Source of the DNA: Tragulus kanchil | Lineage: Eukaryota > Chordata > Mammalia > Artiodactyla > Tragulidae | Direction of reading: 5' to 3' | NCBI GenBank assembly: GCA_022376925.1 | Contig: JAIOJX010000025.1 | Location: 96,747,608-96,811,607 of the forward strand | DNA length: 64,000 bases | The notes under the pieces: generated by a model | What the model saw: the letters and a program-made list of their open reading frames with translations, nothing else | Told to the model about the DNA's origin: nothing | Databases searched by the model: none | Position numbers and translations under genes: made by a program | In this document: positions 10,789 to 22,989 of the stretch, in pieces | How the letters are laid out: every line of letters starts with the position of its first letter | Position numbering within the stretch: position 1 is the stretch's first letter

Positions 10789-13075
10789 AGTTTGGTAAAG
10801 AACTGGTCTCTGGCGTACACCAATATAACCAAGTTGCTAAGGTTAAATAAGAAAGAGGGACATATGATAGCACTGATTGAAAAGGAAAAGAGTGAGTCTT
10901 GGAGGTCTTTGTTTCGATATTTTAATCACTGCTGATATTTTTTAATGTCTAACACATATTTTATTCAGTTAGGTAACCCTAGGCACTTTACACAGTACCT
11001 CAGGAGGCTCAAAGGCCTGTTGTGTGGATTGAGGAAATCTATCTCAAGGATTTTAGAGAGAATGATAGGAGCCCACATGTGTTTACCTTCGTGGACAATA
11101 CTTGGCATGAAGTAGATGCTCATGATCTTCATGTTAATACCCTTTCCCTAATATCCCTTTCTATTTTAGCTTTCTCTTAAAAGGTTTCGAGAGAGACTTT
11201 TGTCAGAGAAGACACACTTGCCAGTAAAATGTTAGGATATTTCTCCCCAGGAACAAGGGTATCTTCTCTTTTCATGTATTGGCATGCTTTCACGGTTTTA
11301 ATTGTGCATGCATTCTAAGAATTAAGTGATCAGGTGTGCTGGATTTTTAAAAATTTACAAAGCAATCACATTTGGCTTAGCTGGGTTAAACTAAAAAAAA
11401 CTAAATAAAGTTTTCATAGTAAAACTTCTCTACAGTGGTTCCAAATAGCCTTCTTCGTGGGTCAGAAAACCTTGTTTTCAGCTGTGTCATTTGGGTTGGT
11501 AATTTCTTTGCAGATCTGTCCTTTAACATTTAGATAGGACAGTGAGGAAATTCAAAGTCACATAAAGGAGTCAATTGTCGTTTAATTTTCCTTAAACCCA
11601 AGGGAAGAATTTCTGAAGTCTTTTCAGTTTTACAGGGTTAAATCTTATATTCATTTTCACATTTTCTTATTCATCAACAGTTATCAAATTCCTTTAATCT
11701 ATTGAGAAAGTCCTATTGTAGGCTATAAAGATCTCAACCTAAATTAGATATTAAAATCAATAAAACTTAGCAAATCTATAACAGTAGCCAAATAATATTC
11801 ACCCCTCAACGAGCACAGGAAAGTCCCCCATTTTATAGTGAATATTGAAAGCCTGTGGGTAATGGGTGGGAAATCCATCATAACCCCAATACTACTAACT
11901 TGTGCCTTTCAATAAAACTTGCATATAACAGTGAAAAATATCACCCCTCAGACAGAGTTTGGTAAAGAACTGGTCTCGGGTACACCAATATAACCAAGTT
12001 GCTAAGGTTAAATAAGAAAGAGGGACATATGATAGCACTGATTGAAAAGGAAAAGAGTGAGTCTTGGAGGTCTTTGTTTCGATATTTTAATCACTGCTGA
12101 TATTTTTTAATGTCTAACACATATTTTATTCAGTTAGGTAACCCTAGGCACTTTACACAGTACCTCAGGAGGCTCAAAGGCCTGTTGTGTGGATTGAGGA
12201 AATCTATCTCAAGGATTTTAGAGAGAATGATAGGAGCCCACATGTGTTTACCTTCGTGGACAATACTTGGCATGAAGTAGATGCTCATGATCTTCATGTT
12301 AATACCCTTTCCCTAATATCCCTTTCTATTTTAGCTTTCTCTTAAAAGGTTTCGAGAGAGACTTTTGTCAGAGAAGACACACTTGCCAGTAAAATGTTAG
12401 GATATTTCTCCCCAGGAACAAGGGTATCTTCTCTTTTCATGTATTGGCATGCTTTCACGGTTTTAATTGTGCATGCATTCTAAGAATTAAGTGATCAGGT
12501 GTGCTGGATTTTTAAAAATTTACAAAGCAATCACATTTGGCTTAGCTGGGTTAAACTAAAAAAAACTAAATAAAGTTTTCATAGTAAAACTTCTCTACAG
12601 TGGTTCCAAATAGCCTTCTTCGTGGGTCAGAAAACCTTGTTTTCAGCTGTGTCATTTGGGTTGGTAATTTCTTTGCAGATCTGTCCTTTAACATTTAGAT
12701 AGGACAGTGAGGAAATTCAAAGTCACATAAAGGAGTCAATTGTCGTTTAATTTTTCCTTAAACCCAAGGGAAGAATTTCTGAAGTCTTTTCAGTTTTACA
12801 GGGTTAAATCTTATATTCATTTTCACATTTTCTTATTCATCAACAGTTATCAAATTCCTTTAATCTATTGAGAAAGTCCTATTGTAGGCTATAAAGATCT
12901 CAACCTAAATTAGATATTAAAATCAATAAAACTTAGCAAATCTATAACAGTAGCCAAATAATATTCACCCCTCAACGAGCACAGGAAAGTCCCCCATTTT
13001 ATAGTGAATATTGAAAGCCTGTGGGTAATGGGTGGGAAATCCATCATAACCCCAATACTACTAACTTGTGCCTTT
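10789..13075. repeat. Tandem duplication unit 5, about 1.12 kb
   Basis: Positions 10789-11909 match 11956-13075 at a spacing of 1,166-1,167 bp. A few 1-3 base changes are present, for example near 10810 and in the T run at about 12750. Junction bases 11910-11955 (46 bp) are a corrupted copy of sequence also found at 11758-11818. Confidence 0.97.
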
Positions 13076-15128
13076 TCCCCACTGAGACATCTGTTGGGAA
13101 TTTGTTTTTCCCTAAGGCAGAGAAGTTGCATAGGTAACAGTGAGAAATAGTCAAATGAGGCTGCCCCAAGATTTCTGAGTCAGTTAAACATTTCTGGTGT
13201 ACTAAGAAGCATAAAAATGTACATTAATGGTAATAATAAGAACTGTCATTTATTCGGCATTTACTGTGTATAGGCTAAGGTAGTACTTCACAGCTGGTGA
13301 AGGTGAGGTTTCAACTCTAGTTTGGGTAAGTTCAAAATTCCTTATTCCTTTACTAGCCTGGTTCTACAGGCTGAGAAAGATGAAATAGCAGTAGTCTGTT
13401 CACTTCATGTGAGGCTGTAGGAAATCAGATAATCTCTCCAGGCCTTCTTCTATTTTCTAAAGTGAGAATTAAAAGCCCTTGGAAAATTATAATTTTCCTA
13501 TCTATGTAGGTTATTATGCAAAGCACAGGTGCCTTTGGGGGCTCTAGAGAAACTGAATAGATGAAAAGTCTTTATAAATAAATCACTTTGCTCAGACATA
13601 TTTCTTCTCTTTAATGACCTGGATTACATATTAGTGAAGTTGAATGCTATTTGGAATCCATGAAATTTCTTTCCATGAGCTATAGATTAATTAATGTAAC
13701 CTAACATTTGCTAAGCACCTACAGTGGGTTAAACTCATCCCAGTGTTTCATAGGAGCTGCACATATGAATAAGCTATGGAGATCAGCAGGAGATTCTTGG
13801 TTGTAACTGAATATAATAATAGTAGTAATAATCATCATCATCATAATACATGGATTGGCTTCCCTAACTTAAAGTCAAGGGGTGTCCATATACGTGGTCA
13901 ACAATACTGTCAGAAGTTTATTTCTTTCTATTTCTCAGCTCTGGCATTCTCTGAGTCGGGTGTCTTTATCCTGTAGCTCTTGACTCACAATTGTCTCATT
14001 TAATGACTACCTTAACAACTCCAGCATAAAAAAATTTTCTTTCTGAACCCCTCAACGAGCACAGGAAAGTCCCCCATTTTATAGTGAATATTGAAAGCCT
14101 GTGGGTAATGGGTGGGAAATCCATCATAACCCCAATACTACTAACTTGTGCCTTTTCCCCACTGAGACATCTGTTGGGAATTTGTTTTTCCCTAAGGCAG
14201 AGAAGTTGCATAGGTAACAGTGAGAAATAGTCAAATGAGGCTGCCCCAAGATTTCTGAGTCAGTTAAACATTTCTGGTGTACTAAGAAGCATAAAAATGT
14301 ACATTAATGGTAATAATAAGAACTGTCATTTATTCGGCATTTACTGTGTATAGGCTAAGGTAGTACTTCACAGCTGGTGAAGGTGAGGTTTCAACTCTAG
14401 TTTGGGTAAGTTCAAAATTCCTTATTCCTTTACTAGCCTGGTTCTACAGGCTGAGAAAGATGAAATAGCAGTAGTCTGTTCACTTCATGTGAGGCTGTAG
14501 GAAATCAGATAATCTCCCCAGGCCTTCTTCTATTTTCTAAAGTGAGAATTAAAAGCCCTTGGAAAATTATAATTTTCCTATCTATGTAGGTTATTATGCA
14601 AAGCACAGGTGCCTTTGGGGGCTCTAGAGAAACTGAATAGATGAAAAGTCTTTATAAATAAATCACTTTGCTCAGACATATTTCTTCTCTTTAATGACCT
14701 GGATTACATATTAGTGAAGTTGAATGCTATTTGGAATCCATGAAATTTCTTTCCATGAGCTATAGATTAATTAATGTAACCTAACATTTGCTAAGCACCT
14801 ACAGTGGGTTAAACTCATCCCAGTGTTTCATAGGAGCTGCACATATGAATAAGCTATGGAGATCAGCAGGAGATTCTTGGTTGTAACTGAATATAATAAT
14901 AGTAGTAATAATCATCATCATCATAATACATGGATTGGCTTCCCTAACTTAAAGTCAAGGGGTGTCCATATACGTGGTCAACAATACTGTCAGAAGTTTA
15001 TTTCTTTCTATTTCTCAGCTCTGGCATTCTCTGAGTCGGGTGTCTTTATCCTGTAGCTCTTGACTCACAATTGTCTCATTTAATGACTACCTTAACAACT
15101 CCAGCATAAAAAAATTTTCTTTCTGAAC
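12967..15128. repeat. Tandem duplication unit 6, 1.08 kb, no junction bases
   Basis: Positions 12967-14048 match 14047-15128 at a constant spacing of 1,080 bp. The copies abut directly and share 'ac' at the join. I noticed one substitution (14517 versus 13437). The first 100 or so bases also occur at about 11801-11909, so they are present three times. Confidence 0.97.
13225..13335 (+). mobile_element. Probable MIR fragment (left copy)
   Basis: The wording 'aactgtcatttattcggcat' followed by 'ttactgtgtataggcta' resembles the MIR core region. It is short and diverged. The second copy is at 14305-14415. Confidence 0.45.
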
Positions 15129-15629
15129 ACATCTGCACTAATCCCATGTGTGTGCTCATCAGCCTATATTGGGTCACATACCTACCCCTAAACTACTCCC
15201 TAAAGTGTGTATGTGTTGGAGGTTTGCCACGCTCTCTTAGACATGAACCAGGTACTCTTGTGCCCATTTTTTGGCCAAGTAATGGCATCTTCAGCTACGC
15301 TAGAAGAAATGTAGAGAAGAAGTTGTTCCTTAAAGGAACATGAAATGAAGCAGAAAACTAAATATTTTCACAATTGAGAGCACTTTGGCTTGGCTATGAA
15401 GTATAGGGATTTGACATAAAGAGAAATGAGGTGTATTCCAGGTGGAGAATCCAGCCTGAGTGTGATGTCCAGATACTTGATAAAACATTATTCCTGGGTT
15501 GATTTGTCAGAAGAGGTTATCATTTGAATCTGTAGAGTGAGTAAAGAAGATCAGCATCACCAAGATGGACAGGCATCACTAAGACCCTAAATAGGAGAGA
15601 AAGGTGGAGGAAGGGAAATTTGCCAACAT

Positions 15630-15900
15630 GTTCATGCTTTTCTGCCCTCAAACACTGATGCTCCTGTTTCTTGGACTTTAGACTCAGAATGAGTTAACCA
15701 CCAGCCTCCTGGTTGCTCCTGTTTCTTGGACTTTAGACTCAGAATGAGTTAACCACCAGCTCTCCTGGTTGTCCACTTGCAGGTGGCAGATCATGGGACT
15801 TGTCATCCTCTATAATTGTGTGAGACATTTTTTGTAATAAATCTCTTCTTATTGGTTCTGTTCTCTGGAGAATAATGACAAATACAATGAATAACAACAC
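15630..15900 (+). mobile_element. Possible old LTR 3' end (left copy)
   Basis: The text 'tcatcctctataattgtgtg', then 'taataaatctcttcttattg', then 'ctggagaataatgacaaat' resembles the polyadenylation end of an old mammalian LTR. The family is not identified. The second copy is at about 16763-17034. Confidence 0.35.
15658..15770. repeat. Two-unit 55/56-base tandem repeat (left copy)
   Basis: The motif starting 'tgctcctgtttcttggac' and ending 'accaccagc...cctggt' occurs twice back to back. The first unit here is one base shorter. The same two-unit array is at about 16791-16904. Confidence 0.9.
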
Positions 15901-17249
15901 TGACATGGGGAATTTTGTTTGATTGGAAGCATAGATTACATAAAGAGGTCCAGTGGGTGATAAGGTTAGGTCATACAGTGGAGTGTTTTAACTGCAGAAA
16001 GAAGAACTTGCACTTTATTTTCTGGGCAATGAGAAGTCTGTGATCACTTTTTGGCAGTAGACATATGAAGTATGCTATTTCCCACCCCATGGTAAGCCCC
16101 TCAGAGCTTAAGTCTCATTTAATGACTACCTTAAACTTTCTATTTCTCAGCTCTGGCATTCTCTGAGTCGGGTGTCTTTATCCTGTAGCTCTTGACTCAC
16201 AATTGTCTCATTTAATGACTACCTTAACAACTCCAGCATAAAAAAATTTTCTTTCTGAACACATCTGCACTAATCCCATGTGTGTGCTCATCAGCCTATA
16301 TTGGGTCACATACCTACCCCTAAACTACTCCCTAAAGTGTGTATGTGTTGGAGGTTTGCCACGCTCTCTTAGACATGAACCAGGTACTCTTGTGCCCATT
16401 TTTTGGCCAAGTAATGGCATCTTCAGCTACGCTAGAAGAAATGTAGAGAAGAAGTTGTTCCTTAAAGGAACATGAAATGAAGCAGAAAACTAAATATTTT
16501 CACAATTGAGAGCACTTTGGCTTGGCTATGAAGTATAGGGATTTGACATAAAGAGAAATGAGGTGTATTCCAGGTGGAGAATCCAGCCTGAGTGTGATGT
16601 CCAGATACTTGATAAAACATTATTCCTGGGTTGATTTGTCAGAAGAGGTTATCATTTGAATCTGTAGAGTGAGTAAAGAAGATCAGCATCACCAAGATGG
16701 ACAGGCATCACTAAGACCCTAAATAGGAGAGAAAGGTGGAGGAAGGGAAATTTGCCAACATGTTCATGCTTTTCTGCCCTCAAACACTGATGCTCCTGTT
16801 TCTTGGACTTTAGACTCAGAATGAGTTAACCACCAGCTCTCCTGGTTGCTCCTGTTTCTTGGACTTTAGACTCAGAATGAGTTAACCACCAGCTCTCCTG
16901 GTTGTCCACTTGCAGGTGGCAGATCATGGGACTTGTCATCCTCTATAATTGTGTGAGACATTTTTTGTAATAAATCTCTTCTTATTGGTTCTGTTCTCTG
17001 GAGAATAATGACAAATACAATGAATAACAACACTGACATGGGGAATTTTGTTTGATTGGAAGCATAGATTACATAAAGAGGTCCAGTGGGTGATAAGGTT
17101 AGGTCATACAGTGGAGTGTTTTAACTGCAGAAAGAAGAACTTGCACTTTATTTTCTGGGCAATGAGAAGTCTGTGATCACTTTTTGGCAGTAGACATATG
17201 AAGTATGCTATTTCCCACCCCATGGTAAGCCCCCTCAGAGCCAGAAGTT

Positions 17250-17600
17250 ACCTTTTCCCTACCTTCACTCCCAGCACAGATAGTGCCTGGAACATGGCTG
17301 GATCTCTTTAAATGCTTGTTGAAGAAATATCAGTTTTATCATCAAATGTCTTGGGAGAGTTGACACTCACTGGAGGCTTCTGTGTACCTGTATTGGACAC
17401 TATAGATATTTTACACATACCTTATGGGTCACCCCAGAAATCTTCTGAGGGAAATGCTGTACTGTATAGATAAGGACCATGACACTTATAAAAACCAGGT
17501 GGTAAAACGGGGGCTTTAAGGTCCTGTGCTTTTAGATCATATACTCACATAGCACATCAGTGTGATGCCATGTAATATTTGTAGAGCATCTTAAAGTGTA
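17250..17600 (+). mobile_element. L2 tail and MIR-like fragments
   Basis: 'gtgcctggaacatggctgga' plus 'aatgcttgttgaagaaat' fits an L2 3' end at about 17270-17330. The section 17340-17545 has a MIR-like series: an 'ttttacacatacctta' step, then 'gaaatgctgtactgtataga', then 'ttaaggtcctgtgctttt'. Both are old and diverged. Confidence 0.5.
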
Positions 17601-17605
17601 TTAAG

Positions 17606-17633
17606 AGCTTCCTATATATATATATAGGAAGCT
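17606..17633. repeat. Perfect 28-base palindrome with AT core
   Basis: The arms 'agcttcc' and 'ggaagct' enclose a 14-base TA run. The whole 28 bases equal their own reverse complement. AT and CA runs continue to about 17673. Confidence 0.95.
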
Positions 17634-17673
17634 ATATATATATATACATATATATATATACACACACACACAT
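17634..17673. repeat. AT/CA microsatellite
   Basis: TA repeats pass into a short CA run directly after the palindrome. Confidence 0.9.
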
Positions 17674-17708
17674 ACAATGTTTTATTCAGGCTTCACTGTA
17701 TTTCCATG

Positions 17709-17933
17709 GTGCTGCTGCTGCTAAGTCACTTCAGTGTGTCCAACTCTTTGAGACCCTATGGACTGTAGCCTGCCAGGCTCCTCTGTCCATGGGATTCTCC
17801 AGGCAAGAATGCTACAGTAAGTTGCCATGCCCTCCTCCAGGGCATCTTCTGGACCCAAGTATTGAACCCATATCTTTTATGTCTCCTGCATTGGCAAGCA
17901 GATTCTTTACCATTAATGCCCCCTCAGAAGCCC
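17709..17933 (-). mobile_element. Bov-tA family SINE
   Basis: Starts with 'tgctgctgctgctaagtcac', contains 'gggattctccaggcaagaat' and 'gattctttaccattaatgcc', and ends at 'cagaagccc'. It is flanked by a weak 7-base repeat 'tatttcc' (17699-17705 and 17936-17942). Only its last 20 or so bases are included in the right copy of unit 8. Confidence 0.88.
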
Positions 17934-20163
17934 TATATTTCCTTGAGGTAAGTGTTCTTGTCATTTCTATCTTATGGCCAATAAGATGAAATCCACAAGG
18001 AAGTAGCCTCAGTCAATATCACAGAGCCAGGAGGTTGAGGTGCTTGACTTATACTTGGCAATCCCATGTTTAGAAATTCATTCATTTTCCCCTGCACAAA
18101 AGAGTATTCCTAGCAGCTGCCAGACCATAAAATGAGTTTGGTGGGGGAGATGATCTATTAGTTTGTGTGTGCGTGTTATCAACTCCAATATTCAGTGATT
18201 CTGGTCTTCCAACAAAAAATTAAATGTGCATAGCACTTGTCTTAGATCTTTTGAATGTTATAATATGTGAGCCATGTAGATTAAATAAAAAGGTCACTGG
18301 AATAAGATCATGATTTTAGTTGAAATGTTGCTGTTTATATCTCATGAAGAGGGATCAATTATCTTTCTTTTATTGTTTTTCTCTACCATACAAATATAAA
18401 TCTCTGCAATAAAAATCTGTTTACATTTCACTGGGCATGGAGAGTGAATTAACCCATTTTGTGGGAGTGCTAACTTTTCTTTTAGGGACACTTGGCAAAG
18501 TGAACTGGCTTGTAGTCCACCTTTGAGCTAGTAATCTGAACTTTGATGCAAGAAATGACGTATCTGAAGCATTCACAGAATCAAACCATTGCAGATATTG
18601 GGGTTGGAGATGACATATTTTTATTTCATTTGACTCTGAGAATAAAGAGAGAAAAAAAGTGCTTTCATGCTTGGTGCATATGCTGGAAGGATGGCACGTA
18701 GAAAGGTGATAACAAATAATACTTTATTAATTTATTAATAAATTTATTAATGTATAAATTCATTACTGTTAATAAGTTAACATTAATAAGTTAATGTGTT
18801 AAAAAACGGTGAGGTCTATATTAAACAATGTATATGGAAATCTTACCTTTAGCATGAAGACTTCATTGTGTTTGTCTTTAAGTCATAGGTCTCTTTTCCC
18901 TGGTAGAGAGGACTTTGGTCAGTTTTTAAAATTTTATTGACATTACACAAACCCACATTCATTTTTCTTGGCAAGGACCCAGTTGACTGTGGTGTTAGCT
19001 AGAGGCAGATGCTGCCTTTGGCAGTATTATATCATTTTTGTAATGCCCCTCAGAAGCCCTATATTTCCTTGAGGTAAGTGTTCTTGTCATTTCTATCTTA
19101 TGGCCAATAAGATGAAATCCACAAGGAAGTAGCCTCAGTCAATATCACAGAGCCAGGAGGTTGAGGTGCTTGACTTATACTTGGCAATCCCATGTTTAGA
19201 AATTCATTCATTTTCCCCTGCACAAAAGAGTATTCCTAGCAGCTGCCAGACCATAAAATGAGTTTGGTGGGGGAGATGATCTATTAGTTTGTGTGTGCGT
19301 GTTATCAACTCCAATATTCAGTGATTCTGGTCTTCCAACAAAAAATTAAATGTGCATAGCACTTGTCTTAGATCTTTTGAATGTTATAATATGTGAGCCA
19401 TGTAGATTAAATAAAAAGGTCACTGGAATAAGATCATGATTTTAGTTGAAATGTTGCTGTTTATATCTCATGAAGAGGGATCAATTATCTTTCTTTTATT
19501 GTTTTTCTCTACCATACAAATATAAATCTCTGCAATAAAAATCTGTTTACATTTCACTGGGCATGGAGAGTGAATTAACCCATTTTGTGGGAGTGCTAAC
19601 TTTTCTTTTAGGGACACTTGGCAAAGTGAACTGGCTTGTAGTCCACCTTTGAGCTAGTAATCTGAACTTTGATGCAAGAAATGACGTATCTGAAGCATTC
19701 ACAGAATCAAACCATTGCAGATATTGGGGTTGGAGATGACCTATTTTTATCTCATTTGACTCTGAGACTAAAGAGAGAAAAAAAGTGCTTTCATGCTTGG
19801 TGCATATGCTGGAAGGATGGCACGTAGAAAGGTGATAACAAATAATACTTTATTAATTTATTAATAAATTTATTAATGTATAAATTCATTACTGTTAATA
19901 AGTTAACATTAATAAGTTAATGTGTTAAAAAACGGTGAGGTCTATATTAAACAATGTATATGGAAATCTTACCTTTAGCATGAAGACTTCATTGTGTTTG
20001 TCTTTAAGTCATAGGTCTCTTTTCCCTGGTAGAGAGGACTTTGGTCAGTTTTTAAAATTTTATTGACATTACACAAACCCACATTCATTTTTCTTGGCAA
20101 GGACCCAGTTGACTGTGGTGTTAGCTAGAGGCAGATGCTGCCTTTGGCAGTATTATATCATTT
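17914..20163. repeat. Tandem duplication unit 8, about 1.12 kb
   Basis: Positions 17914-19037 match 19041-20163 at a spacing of 1,126-1,127 bp, with only three junction bases. The left break lies in the tRNA end of a Bov-tA SINE. A few substitutions cluster at 18616-18645 versus 19741-19770. Confidence 0.97.
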
Positions 20164-20248
20164 GTTTAGTAATTTACATTGAACATATATTTCATATGCC
20201 TGAAAGATTGTACAAGCTATATTTTAAATTTCCCTTTGTCTACACATT

Positions 20249-20522
20249 TTTTTTATTTTTTTAAATTTTGGCCTCTTTTATTCGTTTTTATTTCTTTATT
20301 TTCGTCCATCTTTATTCTTCGGCCTGTGTGAGTCTCCCACCGCAGTGACCTCTCACTGCAGAGCACTGGTTCCAGGTGCCTGTGCTCCAGAGCACTGGCT
20401 GGGAACTGGACACACTGGTCCAGCCTCTCCGCAGCATGTGGGATCTTCCCGGGCCAGGGATCGAACCAGTGTCCCTTGCACTACAAGGTGTACTCTTTAC
20501 CCATTGGACCACCAGGGAAGCC
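20249..20522 (-). mobile_element. CHR-type SINE with 9-base target repeats (left copy)
   Basis: Minus-strand element ending 'ggaccaccagggaagcc', with internal 'gggatcttcccgggccaggg'. It is flanked by 'ctacacatt' at 20240-20248 and 20523-20531. The longest open frame over it (20345-20764, plus) is a product of the SINE sequence and not a gene. Confidence 0.85.
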
Positions 20523-21363
20523 CTACACATTATTTTTTGTTTCAGGAACATGTTAGCATTTTTGGTTTATGCCTAAGCATTTGCTTTCACGAAACGGAGA
20601 GTGGAAGGCAGACCACACATAAAGGAGGTATTGACTTGATATCCTCTTCACCCAGCATAGGAGGAAGGACTGGGAACCAGAGTTCAAATCAGCTCGGACC
20701 AGCACAGAAGCATTTGGGTTGGACTTCTGGTGTCTTGTATACATGGCTGCCTAACTCTAAATAAACAAGCGTTTTATGAACAAGCTGTCAGATCATGATG
20801 ATGCCAGGACCCTGGGACCAGATCATACCTTGTGGGTGGAGATGGATTGTCCCTGGCAAGGTTGTGGGAAAATATTAGTCCCAGGCTGGGACATGAGATG
20901 GGGCTTAAGTAAAGGGTAGGAGAGGTAGATAGTAATTTGCTCTTCTCTATCCTCTTTCCTTCTGAGGCTTGTAGTGGAAGAGATGGGCATAGGTTGTAGG
21001 TGAAATATTTGTAGGGTATTAGACAAGAATTCAGGAGAAGATTCTGGTTTGAAAAGCGATATTAAACAATGTATATGGAAATCTTACCTTTAGCATGAAG
21101 ACTTCATTGTGTTTGTCTTTAAGTCATAGGTCTCTTTTCCCTGGTAGAGAGGACTTTGGTCAGTTTTTAAAATTTTATTGACATTACACAAACCCACATT
21201 CATTTTTCTTGGCAAGGACCCAGTTGACTGTGGTGTTAGCTAGAGGCAGATGCTGCCTTTGGCAGTATTATATCATTTGTTTAGTAATTTACATTGAACA
21301 TATATTTCATATGCCTGAAAGATTGTACAAGCTATATTTTAAATTTCCCTTTGTCTACACATT

Positions 21364-21637
21364 TTTTTTATTTTTTTAAATTTTGGCCTCTTTTATTCGT
21401 TTTTATTTCTTTATTTTCGTCCATCTTTATTCTTCGGCCTGTGTGAGTCTCCCACCGCAGTGACCTCTCACTGCAGAGCACTGGTTCCAGGTGCCTGTGC
21501 TCCAGAGCACTGGCTGGGAACTGGACACACTGGTCCAGCCTCTCCGCAGCATGTGGGATCTTCCCGGGCCAGGGATCGAACCAGTGTCCCTTGCACTACA
21601 AGGTGTACTCTTTACCCATTGGACCACCAGGGAAGCC
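21364..21637 (-). mobile_element. CHR-type SINE (right copy)
   Basis: Identical second copy. Its target repeats are at 21355-21363 and 21638-21646, so the insertion happened before any duplication. Confidence 0.85.
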
Positions 21638-22714
21638 CTACACATTATTTTTTGTTTCAGGAACATGTTAGCATTTTTGGTTTATGCCTAAGCATTTGCT
21701 TTCACGAAACGGAGAGTGGAAGGCAGACCACACATAAAGGAGGTATTGACTTGATATCCTCTTCACCCAGCATAGGAGGAAGGACTGGGAACCAGAGTTC
21801 AAATCAGCTCGGACCAGCACAGAAGCATTTGGGTTGGACTTCTGGTGTCTTGTATACATGGCTGCCTAACTCTAAATAAACAAGCGTTTTATGAACAAGC
21901 TGTCAGATCATGATGATGCCAGGACCCTGGGACCAGATCATACCTTGTGGGTGGAGATGGATTGTCCCTGGCAAGGTTGTGGGAAAATATTAGTCCCAGG
22001 CTGGGACATGAGATGGGGCTTAAGTAAAGGGTAGGAGAGGTAGATAGTAATTTGCTCTTCTCTATCCTCTTTCCTTCTGAGGCTTGTAGTGGAAGAGATG
22101 GGCATAGGTTGTAGGTGAAATATTTGTAGGGTATTAGACAAGAATTCAGGAGAAGATTCTGGTTTGAAAAGCGAATTCTAAAAGAGTAGCTGCTTCTAGG
22201 TAACCATGGAAGAAATCACATATAGTAGATCAGCAACTTCTCTGCAGACCATGATAAGTGAAGTCCCCAACACAGGACAGCTGCACCTTCAAGAAAGAAA
22301 ATTTAAGAGATAAACCAGCAACAGGGGTTGCAGACAGCTAGGAAGATGAAAAGAGTTCGAGAAGAAAAATAACAACAAGGATATGAGCAAGCATTTGGTG
22401 AACACTCACTGAATGCATACTGTCTCATTCACTGTGCTAAGTCATGGCTTTAAACACAGAAGATTTCTGGTCTGTGAGGTGCTCACACTCTGAGAGACAG
22501 AGGGGAACTAGGGCTAAGTATGGGAACAGCAGATTCACACCTCCTTTCTCACCAATGAAGAAATACCAGTTATTGAAACTTCACATAATGTCAAATTATT
22601 ATTCTTTCTTTTGCTTTCTTTATATTTCTCTCTGGATAAGAGCTTACACTTGGATTCTTAAAAGTTAAATGTGGATGTTGAATACTGTACTCACATAATT
22701 TCATTAAATCTTTT

Positions 22715-22989
22715 TTTTCTTTAATTTTGGCCTCTTTTTTTAATTGGTCTTTCATTTATTTATTTTCATACATCTTTGTTCTTTAGCCTTTGTGGGCCTC
22801 CCATTGCAGTGGCCTTTCCTGTAGCAGAGCACTGGCTCCAGGAGCATGCGTTCCAGAGCACTCACTGGTAATTGGACACACCAGTCCCACTGCTCTGTGG
22901 CATGCGGGATCTTCCCAGGCCAGGTATCGAACTGGCGCCCCTTACACTGCAAGGTGGACTCTTTACCCACTGGACCACCAGAGAAGCCC
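22715..22989 (-). mobile_element. CHR-type SINE with 15-base target repeats (left copy)
   Basis: Minus-strand element ending 'ggaccaccagagaagccc'. It is flanked by 'ttcattaaatctttt' (22700-22714) and 'ttcattgaatctttt' (22990-23004), which differ by one base. Confidence 0.87.

Larger units (their letters stand above)
15004..17241. repeat. Tandem duplication unit 7, about 1.10 kb
   Basis: Positions 15004-16107 match 16136-17241 at a spacing of 1,132-1,134 bp. Junction bases 16108-16135 include a run also present at 16206-16226, which lies inside the right copy. The unit holds a 56-base minisatellite-like duplication in both copies. Confidence 0.97.
19944..22174. repeat. Tandem duplication unit 9, 1.115 kb, no junction bases
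   Basis: Positions 19944-21059 match 21059-22174 at a constant spacing of 1,115 bp and join without inserted bases. The segment 19944-20160 also occurs at about 18819-19036, so it is present three times. Confidence 0.97.

Noticed and set aside
18719..18800. AT-rich stretch with repeated 'ttaataa' words, possibly a replication origin or matrix attachment site
   Set aside because: Base composition alone is weak evidence, and I see no specific protein-binding motif. It is duplicated only as part of unit 8.
20345..20764. 139-codon plus frame, present twice
   Set aside because: It starts inside a CHR-type SINE and continues into its flank, without any known domain.
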